DNA from: Hymenochaete sp. R1
Taxonomy: Eukaryota; Basidiomycota; Agaricomycetes; Hymenochaetales; Hymenochaetaceae
Reading direction: 5' to 3'
Length of the DNA stretch: 64,000 nt
Assembly: GCA_019400425.1 (NCBI GenBank)
Contig: JAFREE010000084.1
Location: 42,208-106,207, forward strand
Every line of letters begins with the position of its first letter. Position 1 is the first letter of the stretch. Below the pieces are notes generated by a model. The model was not told where the DNA came from. It searched no databases and worked only from the letters and a program-made list of their open reading frames with translations. Shown here in pieces: positions 33,460 through 45,600 of the stretch. The position numbers and the translations under genes were made by a program.

Positions 33460-35114
33460 ATGCCAGCCATCTCCAAACCCTCCAAGATCCTCCTCACAGG
33501 CGCAAACGGCTTCATCGCCGTCTGGCTCCTCAAGTCCCTCCTCGCCCGCGGCCACACAGTCCGCGGAACGGTGCGCTCCGTCGCCAAGGGCAAACACCTT
33601 GAACAGTTGTTCAAGAAGGAGGCGGGCGAGGGCCGTTTTGACTTGGTGACGGTGTCGGATATAACGCAGGAGGAGGCGTTCAAGAGTGCGTTGGAAGGGT
33701 GGGGGGTCGATGCTATCGAGCATACGGTGAGATGATGCGCGCGATTTGACGGTTGCCTTGATGCTGATGTTCTCCCGCTCCCGCTGGGGTTTGTCATTAC
33801 TACTTGAAGGCCTCGCCGTTCCATTACAACGTGAGTTCGCTCTCGTCTTCAAGTTTAGGCGCTTTGATCAATATTACTTTTGCAAATCTAAATCTGAATG
33901 TCGGCTTCTAGGTGGATGACCCGAAAGGTGAGTCGAGTTTAATGTGTATCTTACTCGCCAACACTCATGCGCTTTCGGTCCCTCCGTAGAATTCATCGAC
34001 CCAGCTGTAAACGGGACCCTCGCCGTCCTCAAGGCAGCTCAGAAATACGCGTACGTCATCCAATCCCCACCCCCACCTCCCCATCCGTTTCCAAAATCCG
34101 AAAACCCAAACCCAAAACTGATATTGCGTCGCCCGGAGCACAGCGGCCCGCAGCTCAAACGCGTCGTCATCACGTCCTCCTGCGCCTCCATCGCGAACCC
34201 GGACGACACCGGCCTCCTCGACGAGAGCAACTGGAACACGCAGAACATCCGGGAGGTCGAGGAGCTGGGGAAGAAGGCGCCTCCAGGCTCCAAGTACCGC
34301 GCGTCGAAATCGTTAGCTGAGCAGGGTACGTACGAGCGCACCTCGTCATTCCTCTTTTTAGCTTCTGAGTGAATTCCGATTCTGACTCTGACTGCTTCGC
34401 TTCGCTTCTTTTTTTTCGTATGGTACTGTCATTTGTCGTTCGTCGTTCCAGCCGCCTGGGACTTCTACAAAACCAACGAATCCGCTCTCTCCTACGACAT
34501 CGCCACCATCTGCCCGCCCTTCGTCTTCGGCCCCGTCCTGCACGAGATCGCCTCCGCAGACGCCCTCAACACTTCCAACGTCTACCTCTACTCCTTCCTC
34601 CTCTCCCCCAAAAAATCGGTCGAGGAGCGCACGGTGGAGAGCGAGGGGTTCCAGAACATGTGGGTTGACGTGAGGGACGTGGCGGAGGCGCATGTGAGGG
34701 CGGTGGAGGTGGAGGAGGCGGGTGGGGAGAGGTTCATCGTGAGTAGCGGGTCGTTCATTTGGCAGGATTGGTGTACGTCTTCTTTTCTCTTTTCTCGTTT
34801 TTTTTCCCTTCTTTCCGTCCTCTTGTGTCCTCTTTGGTTTCTTTTACCTTTACCTGTTGATTCGACATTCCTGACTCGTTTACGTTTGCGCGCCCTCCAC
34901 CCCCTGCACACCAGTCGACGCAGCCCACTCCCTCCCCCTCCCCTCCGGAACCCTCGCCCGCATCCCAGTCGGCACGCCCAACAAAGGCGAGAACTTCAAT
35001 TTCAAAGTCCGGTACAATACGGAGAAGGTGCGACGCGTGCTTGGGATCGCGTTCAAGGGAAAGGCAGAATGCGTGGCGGATACGATTGAGGATTTCGTCG
35101 CGAGGGGTTGGTAG
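33460..35114 (+). CDS. Extended SDR reductase (dihydroflavonol-4-reductase / aldehyde reductase type), seven exons with two micro-exons
   Basis: NAD(P)H-dependent reductase. Exons: 33460-33726, 33810-33830 (21 bp), 33912-33927 (16 bp), 33990-34050, 34144-34325, 34452-34774, 34915-35114; all junctions keep frame. Motifs: ILLTGANGFIAVWLLKSLL (TGxxGFxx dinucleotide loop, residues about 10-28), RGTVRS (NADP-preferring Arg), VIxxHTASPF assembled across exons 1-2, FIDPAVNGTLAVLKAA, RVVITSSCAS (catalytic Ser), YRASKSLAE (YxxxK) and WVDVRDVAEAHVRA. This is the pattern of DFR/cinnamoyl-CoA-reductase-like fungal reductases such as yeast GRE2. The substrate is probably an aldehyde or ketone, but it cannot be predicted. 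Confidence 0.88.
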
Positions 35115-35920
35115 AGGGGGGAGGGGTTAGTTGAGAGAGGAGAGAGGAGAGGGGGGTGTTTTTTGTACAGTATGAGACTGAGTCGAAGTCGGTCGCAAGA
35201 TGGTCAATTGTAACATGCAACGCGTCGATGCACGAGTATAGCATTTTTTTGAAACGAAAGTAGAAAGTGGAGAGTAAAAATGAAACGAGGTTCAGGTTGT
35301 TGATTCATACGCTTCTGATCCCATACATACACACCATACTTTTTTGTCCTACCGATATCGGTATACTCTCCCAGAACGTAGACCCAATCCGTCCGTCCTG
35401 ACGGTAACGGTAACAGACAAGATACTCCCAGAAGAGAAATGATTGAACGTTTGGTAGCTCTTCGCTGCGTACGAACGCTCGCAACGAATTCGTCCTGGAC
35501 TTCGATTCGTGACGGGACTAGTACGCTGCCCAGTTTAGTTACGACACTGCCAGTGTTTGAGAGGACTCGACTTGAGTTGAGTAGCCTGCCAGCGTACCTC
35601 ACTTCACCGTGGCTTCACTTCACCGGCAGAAAACGCGTCCATTTGAAAATTCAAATAAATAATTCTATAAACATCGGTGATAATCAGTAAGTACATCATG
35701 ATGTCAAAGTATACGCGTAACGCAATTAGTCCTGTGCGTTGTGGATGAGTACACTCAGGCTGGTACGTGTGAGGAAGTGAGAGCACGATCAGAACGCAGA
35801 ACGCACGTAAACGACACCGTGGCCCATCCACCCCACTGACAACAACTCCCATTCCCCACCAGCAATCCCCAGCCCCACCCATCCCACCAACACCCAACGG
35901 GCCACCGCCACCCAGGCCAC
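35115..35920. other. Convergent intergenic region, 806 bp
   Basis: Between the 3' ends of the SDR gene (+) and heme oxygenase (-). No coding motifs. GTGAGTGG overlapping the heme oxygenase stop could be a splice donor leading to a further 3' exon here, but the frame stops immediately and no such exon is needed. Confidence 0.45.
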
Positions 35921-37203
35921 TCACGCAAACATCGTCGACACCCTCGCCAGCTGATCTGCAAACCAGTCCTGTAGGGTCTCGAGCCGGTTCAACCCCCTCG
36001 CGCCCGTGAAGCCTCCGGTGACGAGTACGAAATGTGCCAGCGCCACGGCGATGACGACGCTCAAAACTGAAGAGAGGCCGTACTGCTTCTCACCGTCGGC
36101 GTCACTATCGCGCGAGCTATCGTAGAGAACGCGTGAACCCGGGCCAAGGCTCAGAGGCTTTATACCGTTTGCGTCGGAGACGTCATTTTCGGTAAAAGAC
36201 GACGTCCCGTCGGGAGGAGGCGTCGCGAGGGGCGTGGGGTTGCCTAAGGGCGGAACAGCGGAGGAGGTAGACTTTGAGTTTGTCGGTGAACGAAGAAGGG
36301 AGAAGAGACCTTCGTTGAGGGTAAATACGTCGACGGCTTCATTGCATATCGTACCTGCAAGAAGCACGGAACGGAGTTAGCGCATCATAATTTCAAGCGG
36401 CCAAGACTCCGGTAAGTGAAATCGAGAGTTCAAGTTGTCGAGCTGAGCACTGGCATGTAAACTTACGTTTCCTCGCTTCATCGTCCCCACCACCCTCGTT
36501 CATCCCCTCCCTAAACCACTCCTTTATCCGCTTCATGTCTCCTATACTCGCCACCTTGCCATCAGATCCTGTGCTTCCCAACTTCTGAAACTCATAAAAC
36601 TTCGTTCCAGCCCCATCGTCCCGCTCAACCCCATACGCCTTCGCGATCGCGCGTCGGATGACCTGGCCGCCGCTGAGGTCGCCAAGGTAGCGCACGTACG
36701 CGTGTGCGAGGAGCGGGGACGGGTCTGGCGAGTCGGATAGGTCTGCGATGCGCGTCACGTACGAGGTGAAGGGCTCGGGGAGTTCGTCTTGAAGAGCAAC
36801 GTGGATTGGGTGGTCGCGCCAAGACGATTCGGGGACATCGAGTAGGAAGGCGATATCGGCGGAAAGCGCTGGTGCGCGTTCGAGGAGAGTTGGGTTGTAT
36901 GTGGGTGATAAGGCAGGATGTGAGCTGTGCTTCTCAAGAGCGTGTTCGAGCGTGCTGATGAATCATGATATAGGAACGTGTCAAAGGAGCGCCATGGAAT
37001 TTTTTGAGTGCTAGAGAAGGAACTCACTTGTATACGTGAAAAAGCATCATGAGAAAGCGCACGTATTCTTCTTTGTCCAATTCTCCTCGTGTGAGCCAAG
37101 CAGCGCCTTGACTATGCTCCGCCTTTTCATGGGCTGCTGCCGTGGCGGCTCTGAGCAACGACGCGAGCGGTTTCGAGTAATCTATATCCTCAATAACTGC
37201 CAT
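35921..37203 (-). CDS. HMX1: Heme oxygenase with C-terminal membrane anchor, three exons
   Basis: Exons 37203-37028, 36954-36467 and 36354-35921 give 365 aa. Heme oxygenase opens heme to biliverdin, CO and iron. The proximal His lies in LRAATAAAHEKAEHS (about residues 17-31), and the family signature HAYVRYLGDLSGGQVI is complete. The catalytic domain ends in CNEAVDVFTLNEGLF. A roughly 70-residue polar linker follows, then one hydrophobic helix (LSSVLSVVIAVALAHFVLV) near the C-terminus. That is a tail anchor, as in ER-bound eukaryotic enzymes, so the catalytic part faces the cytosol. Likely roles are iron recovery and heme homeostasis. It is the only heme-linked gene here apart from the ferric-reductase fragment. 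Confidence 0.93.
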
Positions 37204-37630
37204 GTCTGTAGTCTCCCTTTCTCCGCGACGGATGCGCCTCAAGAACTGCTTCAGGAGATGGTGGTGGCAACGGACAAAGTGAGATGATGGTGGTTGGAAG
37301 AAGAGAGACACGGCAACGCGACGTTGCCATAAAGTGGCGACATTTCTCATCTTATCTAATCAAATCAGATATACCAGATCTTATCATCTATCCGCCTTTT
37401 CACCTCATCCTTCCCGATAAATCCAAGTCTCGATAGTTTCTTTAGGCGTTTATCACGCACCTCTAGTGAGTCGGTATAGTTCCTTCGAGTCATTAAATTT
37501 GTCAGAAATTTACAGCAGTAAAACAGGAACAGCCAACAAGGTCTACAGAGTAGATTCACATGTATACGTATATGGGTACCTGAGGAAACTCGGGTATATC
37601 ATCATCACCAACCGGGATCACATCACATCA
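37204..37630. other. Intergenic, 427 bp
   Basis: Heme oxygenase promoter and 3' flank of the phosphatase gene, both on the minus strand. No gene seen. Confidence 0.5.
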
Positions 37631-38801
37631 TCATAAAAAATACTCAGGAGGCGGCCGTTTCGCAGGCACAGAACGGATGTCCTAGCAAGGGCGTCAACAC
37701 ATACGAAAGATATAAACGATCTCAAAGTCGAGTTAGATCGCACTTACTGCAGGCGCATGCTGAAACACCTTATATTCTTGCCCCAGATGCTCATCCAGTA
37801 CCAATATCGACGCAATGTTTCCACAGCGATAACAGTAGTTTGGTGCACTCCATACTGTTACGATTGTATTGTCAAACATCAGCTTGTACCCTTCCATTGC
37901 AAGCTGGTGCGCGCGGGCGATGAGATCGATCCCATTGTTATGGGCGAATTGCTTCGTGATTTCTTTTCCGAACAGGAAACCTGCGCCACGGGGAGAAAGG
38001 CCCCAATTTTCGATATCGTCTGGATCTGACCACAGAAGATCGCACATGGGGCCATCGTGTGGGACTTCTTGTTTCCTGTCGATAGCTCGAATCTTCCAAG
38101 AAGAATACAGCAAGTTAACTTGACCGCGACGAAAAGAATGAAATTAGGGCGTACTTGGTCGATACCAGATAAGTTTGGACTCAAACCGCCATGAACACAA
38201 AAAACACTCCCGTCAACGATTGCGCCCAGTGCAAGGTAATCAAACACCTCGCAACAGTACCTCCACACGTTCGCAGAGCCATACTTGCGCTGACACTCGT
38301 CATAGAACCCATACACCTGTGTGATCTGTCGAGACTCGTGGTTTCCTCGTATGAGCGTGATGCGGTCCGGGTAACGAACTTTGTACGCGAGAAGGAGGAG
38401 GAAAGTCTCGACGGAGTAGTAACCACGGTCGACAAAGTCACCCATGAAGAGGTAGTTCGTGTATGGGCAAAAGTCGCCGACTTTGAAGAGTTCCATCATG
38501 TCCCAGAATTGACCGTGAATGTCACCGCATATCTATTCGAACACCATACGTGTGAAGTAAGAAGTGTGTTCTTCGCAGATTAACGAACGAACGAAATGTA
38601 CCGTGACGGGGGAGTCGACGACCTGCACGTTTCCTTCCTCGATGAGGATTTCTCGTGCCTTCAGGCATAGCTGTTTGACCTGCTCCTCTGATATGGGCTC
38701 GCAGCGGATAAGTTGGGCAATCTGGCTTCAAGTCCACTGAGAAAATGCGAAAGACCAATGAGCATCAGTTGAAACGCTTACTTGTCCAAGTCGCTAGGCA
38801 T
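37631..38801 (-). CDS. PPG1: PP2A-family Ser/Thr phosphatase catalytic subunit, PPG1/PP4 type, five exons
   Basis: Exons 38801-38782, 38725-38602, 38532-38155, 38092-37748 and 37681-37631 give 305 aa, the normal size. All metal-binding motifs are intact: [22 protein letters not shown], plus CVHGGLSP and [12 protein letters not shown]. The tiny first exon encodes MPSDLD and the last 17 codons end PPPEYFL, the carboxymethylated C-terminus used for regulatory-subunit binding in PP2A/PP4/PP6. [19 protein letters not shown] and [13 protein letters not shown] look closest to fungal Ppg1, while [20 protein letters not shown] is common to Ppg1 and PP4. A phylogeny is needed to separate these. Divergent from the next gene, with 253 bp between starts. 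Confidence 0.92.
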
Positions 38802-39054
38802 CCGAGCGTGAGCTGAGCACCTCTTCACGGAAGATGAGGACTTCTTTTATTACAGAATCTATACAGTGAGTTCGCGCGTTATTACAGTCGTCGTCGTCGT
38901 CGATGAGCAAGTCACGACGCCATTGTGCGCTAACCGCGCCGCGTGACACAGACAATGACGAACGTCCTTCCAGCACGCCCTTCGCGTCCCTTGTCTCTTT
39001 ACCACCACCACCTCCTCTCTTCATCATCGTTTGCCTAAAGTAGGACTCAAGAAC

Positions 39055-40003
39055 ATGTCCGCCGCCTCGACGCCCTCTGCAACACGCTCAACGGCAAGCG
39101 TTAGTCCTGCACCCGCAGTCGTCCCGGCTCCGTACGTAGCACGCCTGCACGGTGTTCCGTCTGTCCCTCACTCCCCGGCTTTTACTGGAACACCTCCAAC
39201 CTCTGCTTCGACACCATCAAACTCATCGGCCAAGAATGGGAAGAACAAACCGATCAACATTTTCACAAATGACGGATCCTTTCTTGAAAGGTTTCAGAAT
39301 GTTAAGAAGGTAATGTGCCCCATAATATTTTTGAGACCTTCCTTCGTCCCCGGGCTCTTGTCTCTTTTTATCCTTTCTTTGTCTGTCTTTCATATCTATT
39401 TAAGCTATTAGAAGGAACGATTGAATAGCATCGCTGACGAGTGAGCGTCCCCCTGGCACTTACTTGCTTCTCATATCATTGGCATTGGCATACAGGAGGA
39501 CGACGAGCGCAAGAAACGCGAGGTTGAGTTAGACAGGTATCTTCTTCGGCTTATTTTATTTGGTAGCATATTTGACGATTCCCCCTCGTCTTTCCCTCAA
39601 CAGCAAACGCAAGTTTGAAGATAGATTCGTGCGTCGTTCCTTCTTGTTTTCTTTTCGTTCCATGACGACTGACTTTCTCATTTCCCCCCGGTCTGCGTGA
39701 CAGAAAAACAGGAAGCGTCGTGCTCCTCCGCCCGAACCCTCCTCTGATAACGCCGAAACCGACAGCAGCATCAACGCTACGTCCGACCCATCTCTGAACT
39801 CAGCGAAGAAGGCCAAACGGGAACCTGAAATAACTCAAAGTGAGGCTGATATCTTCGTACTCCACGGGTGCTCCCCCTGTGTGTATTGAAATGTTTTACT
39901 TACATTCTTTACTATAGACGAGTATTCGAGGCAAGTTCAATCATACGCAGGCTCAGGCGGCCTTAAGGACTCGGGCGCAGGCGTCCGGCCTCTGGTCAAG
40001 TAG
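39055..40003 (+). CDS. Small charged, probably nuclear protein, five exons
   Basis: Exons 39055-39309, 39496-39536, 39604-39628 (25 bp), 39704-39839 and 39918-40003 give 180 aa. A Ser/Thr/Pro/Ala-rich N-terminus is followed by a conserved-looking core, INIFTNDGSFLERFQNVKK. A strongly charged Lys/Arg/Glu helix follows (DDERKKREVELD, KRKFEDRFKNRKRR), with basic NLS-like clusters. I do not recognise a named family; the SFLERF...DRFKNR pattern suggests a small coiled-coil nuclear protein. The first intron is long (186 bp) and contains a possible 29-bp alternative exon at 39412-39440, but that would break the frame, so it is left out. Confidence 0.68.
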
Positions 40004-40757
40004 TCGTCATCCATGTTCATATTTCTGATACTAAATATTGCTTTCATTATTTTATACAACGTGCATTGTCAGAAAATTGTCTCTTCGTGTGGTGGTAATC
40101 TATGAGCTAAATCGGTATGAATTCGACATCACCGTTCACAGATAAACAATCCTATTGCCATCTGATTCTCTTTCTTAATCACCTTCGCACCGACGTGTCT
40201 CAATTTGGAGCGCGTAGTCAGTGCTTTGAAGCTAAGCCATCATATCTCACAAAGTTGGCCGCTTCTCGCCCCAGTTCAGCATATAGAGAGGTATGTACAA
40301 CTTGCGTTTCACGTCCTTTATAGAGAACCAGCTAGGTATAGTCGATTGCTTCTACTGGGCGTCAATTCAAGCCCTTTGCACCTTGGTATCGACTTTGCTA
40401 GAATAAACTATAAATCGCTGAGTGCTTTTATTCCCTTGTCTCTTTCTCTACCTTCCCAACCATAATCATCCACGTTCGCCCATAGCTTATTGACTGAGAA
40501 TCCCGGACCTATCATATCAGTCTTCTGATAGATTCTCATTATAAATTCACAACTACGTCTCGGTGCCAGTGGCTCTGCAGATCTCCTGCGACTCCCTGTC
40601 ATTGCCTTGGCCACTCGCCACTGCCCAGCTCAAGCATAGCATCATCCCCGTAAACTTTACGTGACAGCGTAAGCTCTTTCGTCTTTTAAATGCTATTGTA
40701 CTTCATTTAACTTCAACTATCGCACGATCGTCCCTCATCCAGCTACACTCTGAGCTC
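40004..40757. other. Intergenic, 754 bp, upstream of FLVDD copy 6
   Basis: 3' flank of the 39055 gene and probable promoter of FLVDD copy 6. It does not resemble the flanks of copies 4 and 5 by eye. No gene. Confidence 0.5.
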
Positions 40758-42016
40758 ATGTCTGCGTCCGGTAGTACTAGTAGCAAAAAACGCAAGGCGA
40801 CAGATCCTCATCATGAGGCTGCCCGTTCGCTGGCTCCTGCGGAGCGGGAGCCCAAAAGGGACAGACCAACTTTCACGCCAGAAGTACTCAATACAATGGT
40901 GACTAGACTATGCGATCGCTTGGAGGACCCCTCTCGTGCCGTCGAGCGCCAGCATCTCATTAAAGAGAAAGGGCTTACTTTGTATGATAACAAAAAGAAG
41001 CACCCCCTCAAGGATGATATGGACGACATCAACCTTATTGCCGACTACCTATTGAGCTCCGACCGTCCGAATCACGATGAACAGCTCAAAGCTGATGTCC
41101 GACGCATTTTGAACAGGGCATTGTCGGCATTCAACCGGCTCGTTATGGACTCCTTCATCTACTTTTTTGAAGACGATGGCAGTCGCAACGATTCCTCTGA
41201 ACGTGATCCCGATCGAAGTGATCCCCACCGTAAAAAGCGGCGAGAGAAGTTCTGGGACACATATCATCGCTATCTAACCATGACAGCGGAGAGCGACAGG
41301 ACAAATGAGGAGATCGACAGGGCAAGACTGGACATCCAGCAGAACCAGAGGCGTTTTGTTAATATCGCGGGTATGTTTTTACACTTAGATTGTGCTTCAT
41401 TGTTCAGCATGGTCTAATTGTTCAATACCGCATGATAGAATGGCCTCCGCAAAAGATATTCGACAAACCTTCCGATTTGCTACTTCAAGGAACACTCTTC
41501 CGTGCTGCTGCAGAGTGGCATCTAGCTACGATCCAAAGCACAAGGATCCCATTGAGCAATCTCCTCAAGACCATCCGGACCGCCCTTACAAACCATTTTG
41601 ATACCGTCAAACAGAGCTCTGATCCCCTCGATGCCCATAAATGTCAAGAAATCATCTGCGAGCACTTGCGTGTCGACGATACGTTTTACAGAGTGTCGAT
41701 CGAGGCGAAGTTCCAGCTAGTTAGAGAGAAACAAGAACGAAGAAACGAGGGGACAGCACTTGATAGAAGCGACGTGAACACCACTAGAGCTAAATTGAAG
41801 GAATTGGAAACCCTTCTGAAGGAACGTGAAGATCGGCTGGACAGCTGCGTACAGGAACTAGCTGACGAGGGGCCGTCGGGTGGGTTTGTAAGCGAGTTTA
41901 ATGAGGAAGTGGCATCTTTCAGGAAGGAGCTTGAGGAAGAGAAAGAAACGTTTAAGGCGATGCGAGCTGACTTTCCTCTTCGTACTGGTAAAGCTAAGCT
42001 CACGGGCACTGGCTGA
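40758..42016 (+). CDS. FLVDD family, copy 6 (two exons, most diverged member)
   Basis: Unrecognised protein of 396 aa, the longest copy. Exons 40758-41370 and 41439-42016; the 68-bp phase-1 intron has GTATGT...GATAG ends, unlike the GTGAG donor of the others. The N-terminus is basic (SSKKRKATD). Exon 1 has FNRLVMDSFIYFF and an acidic/basic insert (DDGSRNDSSERDPDRSDP) before KFWDTYHRYL. Exon 2 starts EWPPQKIFDKPSD and carries FRAAAEWHLATI, then the signature in altered form, LRVDDTFYRVSIEAKF, and a longer charged tail. The shared intron place, core and tail make membership firm despite low identity. It sits alone, 20 kb from copy 5. Confidence 0.84.
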
Positions 42017-42632
42017 CTTGGCCCATGAATGAAGCAATGACTTGCTGTCTTCTTCACATTTATGTTTCAAATCGTATCCGGCCACGTCTATCTTTCTTTC
42101 AACCCCTCCGTACTTTGTTCAACTTCTCTTTCCAATTTTAGATCTATACATATATTTATTGAGCTAGTCTTGCCCCGAACGCAAAGCCATCATCCAACCG
42201 GACTTCTCTATTTCACTCGACTCATGCTTTATCAAAGGAAATATTATTCCCTTCGCAAGAGACATGCCAATACATAAGTAAACGTTAAAAGTATGGATAT
42301 ATACATGCAATGAATGAACCGGGAGACCGAAGTCTGTATTTGTAAATGAAGAGGGAGAAGAAAAAAGGAAGAGATCCGAGATATAGAGGGTCGCAGAGGA
42401 TGGTCAAAGTTCAAAATAATAAAACGAAACGAAATGGCACCAAAGAGAGAAAAAAAGCAGGTCAACTTCATTCCATAAAATGTCCGGTCAACAGAGTTTT
42501 TGGATAACAGCGCGAGGTACGACATTCAAGTTGAAAGAACAGGACGGAACACTTCATATCAGTTTATAAAAAGTTTCAATGGAAGAAATTTAGAAAAGAA
42601 CAATGATCTATCACACGTGTATGTTGGTGGTG
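42017..42632. other. Convergent intergenic region, 616 bp
   Basis: 3' ends of FLVDD copy 6 (+) and the BBC1/AIM3-domain gene (-). AT-rich with A-rich purine tracts; no gene. Confidence 0.5.
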
Positions 42633-45600
42633 TCATGAGTCTGGTATCCTGAAGATCTATACCAAAAGGTCAGAATACTAGTGCTGTAAAATTCAGAAAC
42701 AGAACCGAATAGACAAACCTTGATAGTCCCGCTCTTGAGATCGTCAAACCGATAGCTTACATATTCTACAGTCTGCACCCCAACATGCTGATTCGCCTGA
42801 TACACCCTCACTTTACTCTTCCTCCCCTCATACTCCCCAATAATCCCCACGACAGGCTCCCCCCTCTTCCCCACCTCTTCCGTATACCCACCTCCAAGTT
42901 TCCCCTTTACACCTTTAAATAACGCGTTCTGCAACACAACCACGTCGCCAGGCATGATCTGCGCAAATCGCTTGTGTACCGTTGCAGCTGTCTGGAAGTA
43001 GATGAGGTGGCCGTATGGGTAGCGGGCTGTCCGCGAGGGGATACACGCTTGTGGGACTTGACGGGCGACTGCGAGGACAAAGCCTGGGTATGTGCCGTCT
43101 CCGACGAGCACCCGCCGGGACTTATCGTGTAGGAGAGCAGCAGCATCTGAGATGTACACGCCGATGCGGCCCCACAGGTCAAGAAGAGCGTCACTCGAAA
43201 GGCGCGGGAGCTGCGCCTCCCCATTCGTCGGGCTCGTCTGATCCGTCGCGGTGGTGTTTTGTCGTTGTGGAGACGTGACCGGCGTTACAGGTGCAGATGT
43301 AGCCGTCGCAGTCGTTTTTGCCGTTGTTGCTGTCCGTTGAGATGCGGAGCGGGAGTGCATTTCTGGCGGAGCGCTGAAAGCTGAACCGGACTTGGCAATG
43401 ACAGGTGCAGTCGCGAACCGCGCATGGCCCCCTCGTCCACCCTCTTCCCCGCTCTCGTAGCTCCCTTCACCCTCCTCGTCGCTCCTATCCTCCGGTACGT
43501 CAGGCAACTCCCTCTCTCCACCATATCCATGCCCATCCTCGCCCACCTCCTGCCGACTCATCCTCAAGTCCACCGTACTCGGAAACCCAAGACTCCCACT
43601 CGGTATCCTCGGCAAATCCCACTCGGCCCGCGGCACGTCGAACTCCTCAGGCTCCTCGACGAGAACAAAGTCACCGTCAGTTGCCATTGACATTGGCCGG
43701 TCCGCCATCGCGCTCGTAGCGGCCCTGAGCTCAGCTGAAGCGTTCATACCTCTCGTCGGTGGCCCACGAGGCGTCGGACCACCCAACCCACTCGGTCTCG
43801 AGTACGAGACCGTGTTGGACCGCTGAGGCGTGCCTGATGCAGACGCAGACGCGGAAACGCCCGTCGTCCCAACACCATTATTCAAGTTCGTGTTCGATTT
43901 CTTTCCCAAGAATGGCAAGGTTAAGGAGAGCGGCAAGTCCTCGATGAACCTCGAAGACTGGCTCGTCGTCTGTCTTCGCATAGGCGGTCTCCTCTCGCCT
44001 GCACTCGTTCCGGATTTACTCAAGAACGCCGCAAAGTCGTCGAGGTCGCCCAGCTCTGTCTGGATAGTGCCTATCGTACCAACCGTTTCACTTGACTTCA
44101 TGTAAGGGAACCCACTCTTGCTTGCACGCCCCATCCCGCCGCTTCCGGATGGGACGGTCTCCATACGTACTGCGCCTGTGACTGGAGAAAGCTTCGAGCT
44201 CTGACGGAACCGACGTATTCGCTCTTCGTCATCCTCCGCAAACGACAACTCACCATTACTCTGGTTCTGATCCCTCGAGGGTGTTAAAGCAGAAGCAGAA
44301 ACAGAAGCAGGGAACGGCGTCGGACGAGGTAATTGTAACTTGTCGAGACTCGCGAGCTTGTCGTTCACGGTGACGAGGTTTCCGACAGTATCTGCCCCTT
44401 CGTCATGACTCCCGCCGTCAAGGTTGTCTTTGCCAGAAGATTGGCGCGAGCCCGAGCGTTGAGGTGACGGTGTGGCGTTAGCCGTGTTCGTCTGGGACAG
44501 AGCGGGGCTGTTTGGATCCGGAGGACTCATCGCGAGGGCTGCCTCGATCGCAGATGTTAACGTCGCTTTCGAGTCCCCATTCAATTTCGCAAGCGCTTTA
44601 GACGTTGCGAAGAAGAAACATCATGTAGATTAGCTTCTTGACTTTCGCAACTCGAAAAGAATAATTAAAAGAATGGGCCTATACTCACCATACCCTCTCT
44701 CCTCCAACACCCTCTCCTCCGGCAAGCTCGACAAACTCGTCTCACTCCCCGCAGGAATAAGCCCGCCCATACCCTGCCGCCTCTCAGGTAGAATAGACGT
44801 CGTATTCGAACGGCCCGGCTTGAACATAATCTTTGGCGGAGGCGGGAACTCTGAGATCGGTGGGAAGCGGAAACGCGGATCGTCCGGGACCTCCGGCGGC
44901 GCACTTGGAACAGCACCCAGACCGGGTGGGAGAGGTGGTTCGGGGAACGTACGTGCGGGAGGAAAGGGAGGTGGGTCATGGGGATCTTGGCTTCCGTGAT
45001 TTTGGCTGCTGTTTTGGGCGAAGGTGGTGACGGACCCGTTGGCGCTTGAGATGGCGGAGGTGTCGCGGGACCACTTGGAGGAGAGGAAGAAATTGGTGGC
45101 GGAGGTTGGGTCTACTGCATAATCCGATGTATGATATGTATTTTCAATGTGGATTTCGTCAGTAGATGATAACAGAAGAATGTAAGATAAAATAAACACA
45201 CCTTCGCTCGCCAACGACTTCGACAATGCACTCCTAAAGCTCGTTTCCTCGTCTCCTTCCTCCTCACTTTCGCTCTCATCTCCAACCTCATTCACCTCAA
45301 CCTCAACTCCTACACCCGCATCTCTTTCTTCTTCCTCACCATCCCCTTCCCCACCAGCCACTCTCAGCTCCTCAGGCTCCCCAACCACACCCTTCCCAAG
45401 CACGCCTCCCTCATCCATCCCAGTAGCACTTGCATTTTCGTCCTCTTCACCCTCTTCCTCCCTATCAAACCCAACATCTTCTTCTCCAGCCCGGTCTTGA
45501 GCCTGATCCTCGTCCGCCTCCGCAATGGGCGAGACGACTGATGGCGATTCTGGAGGAGGTGGGGGTGGAGCCCTGGGAGGAGGAGGGATCGAATACCGTT

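Noticed and set aside
39412..39440. 29-bp extra exon in the 39055-40003 gene
   Set aside because: It has splice-like ends, but including it shifts the frame and destroys the charged helix that continues in the next exon.
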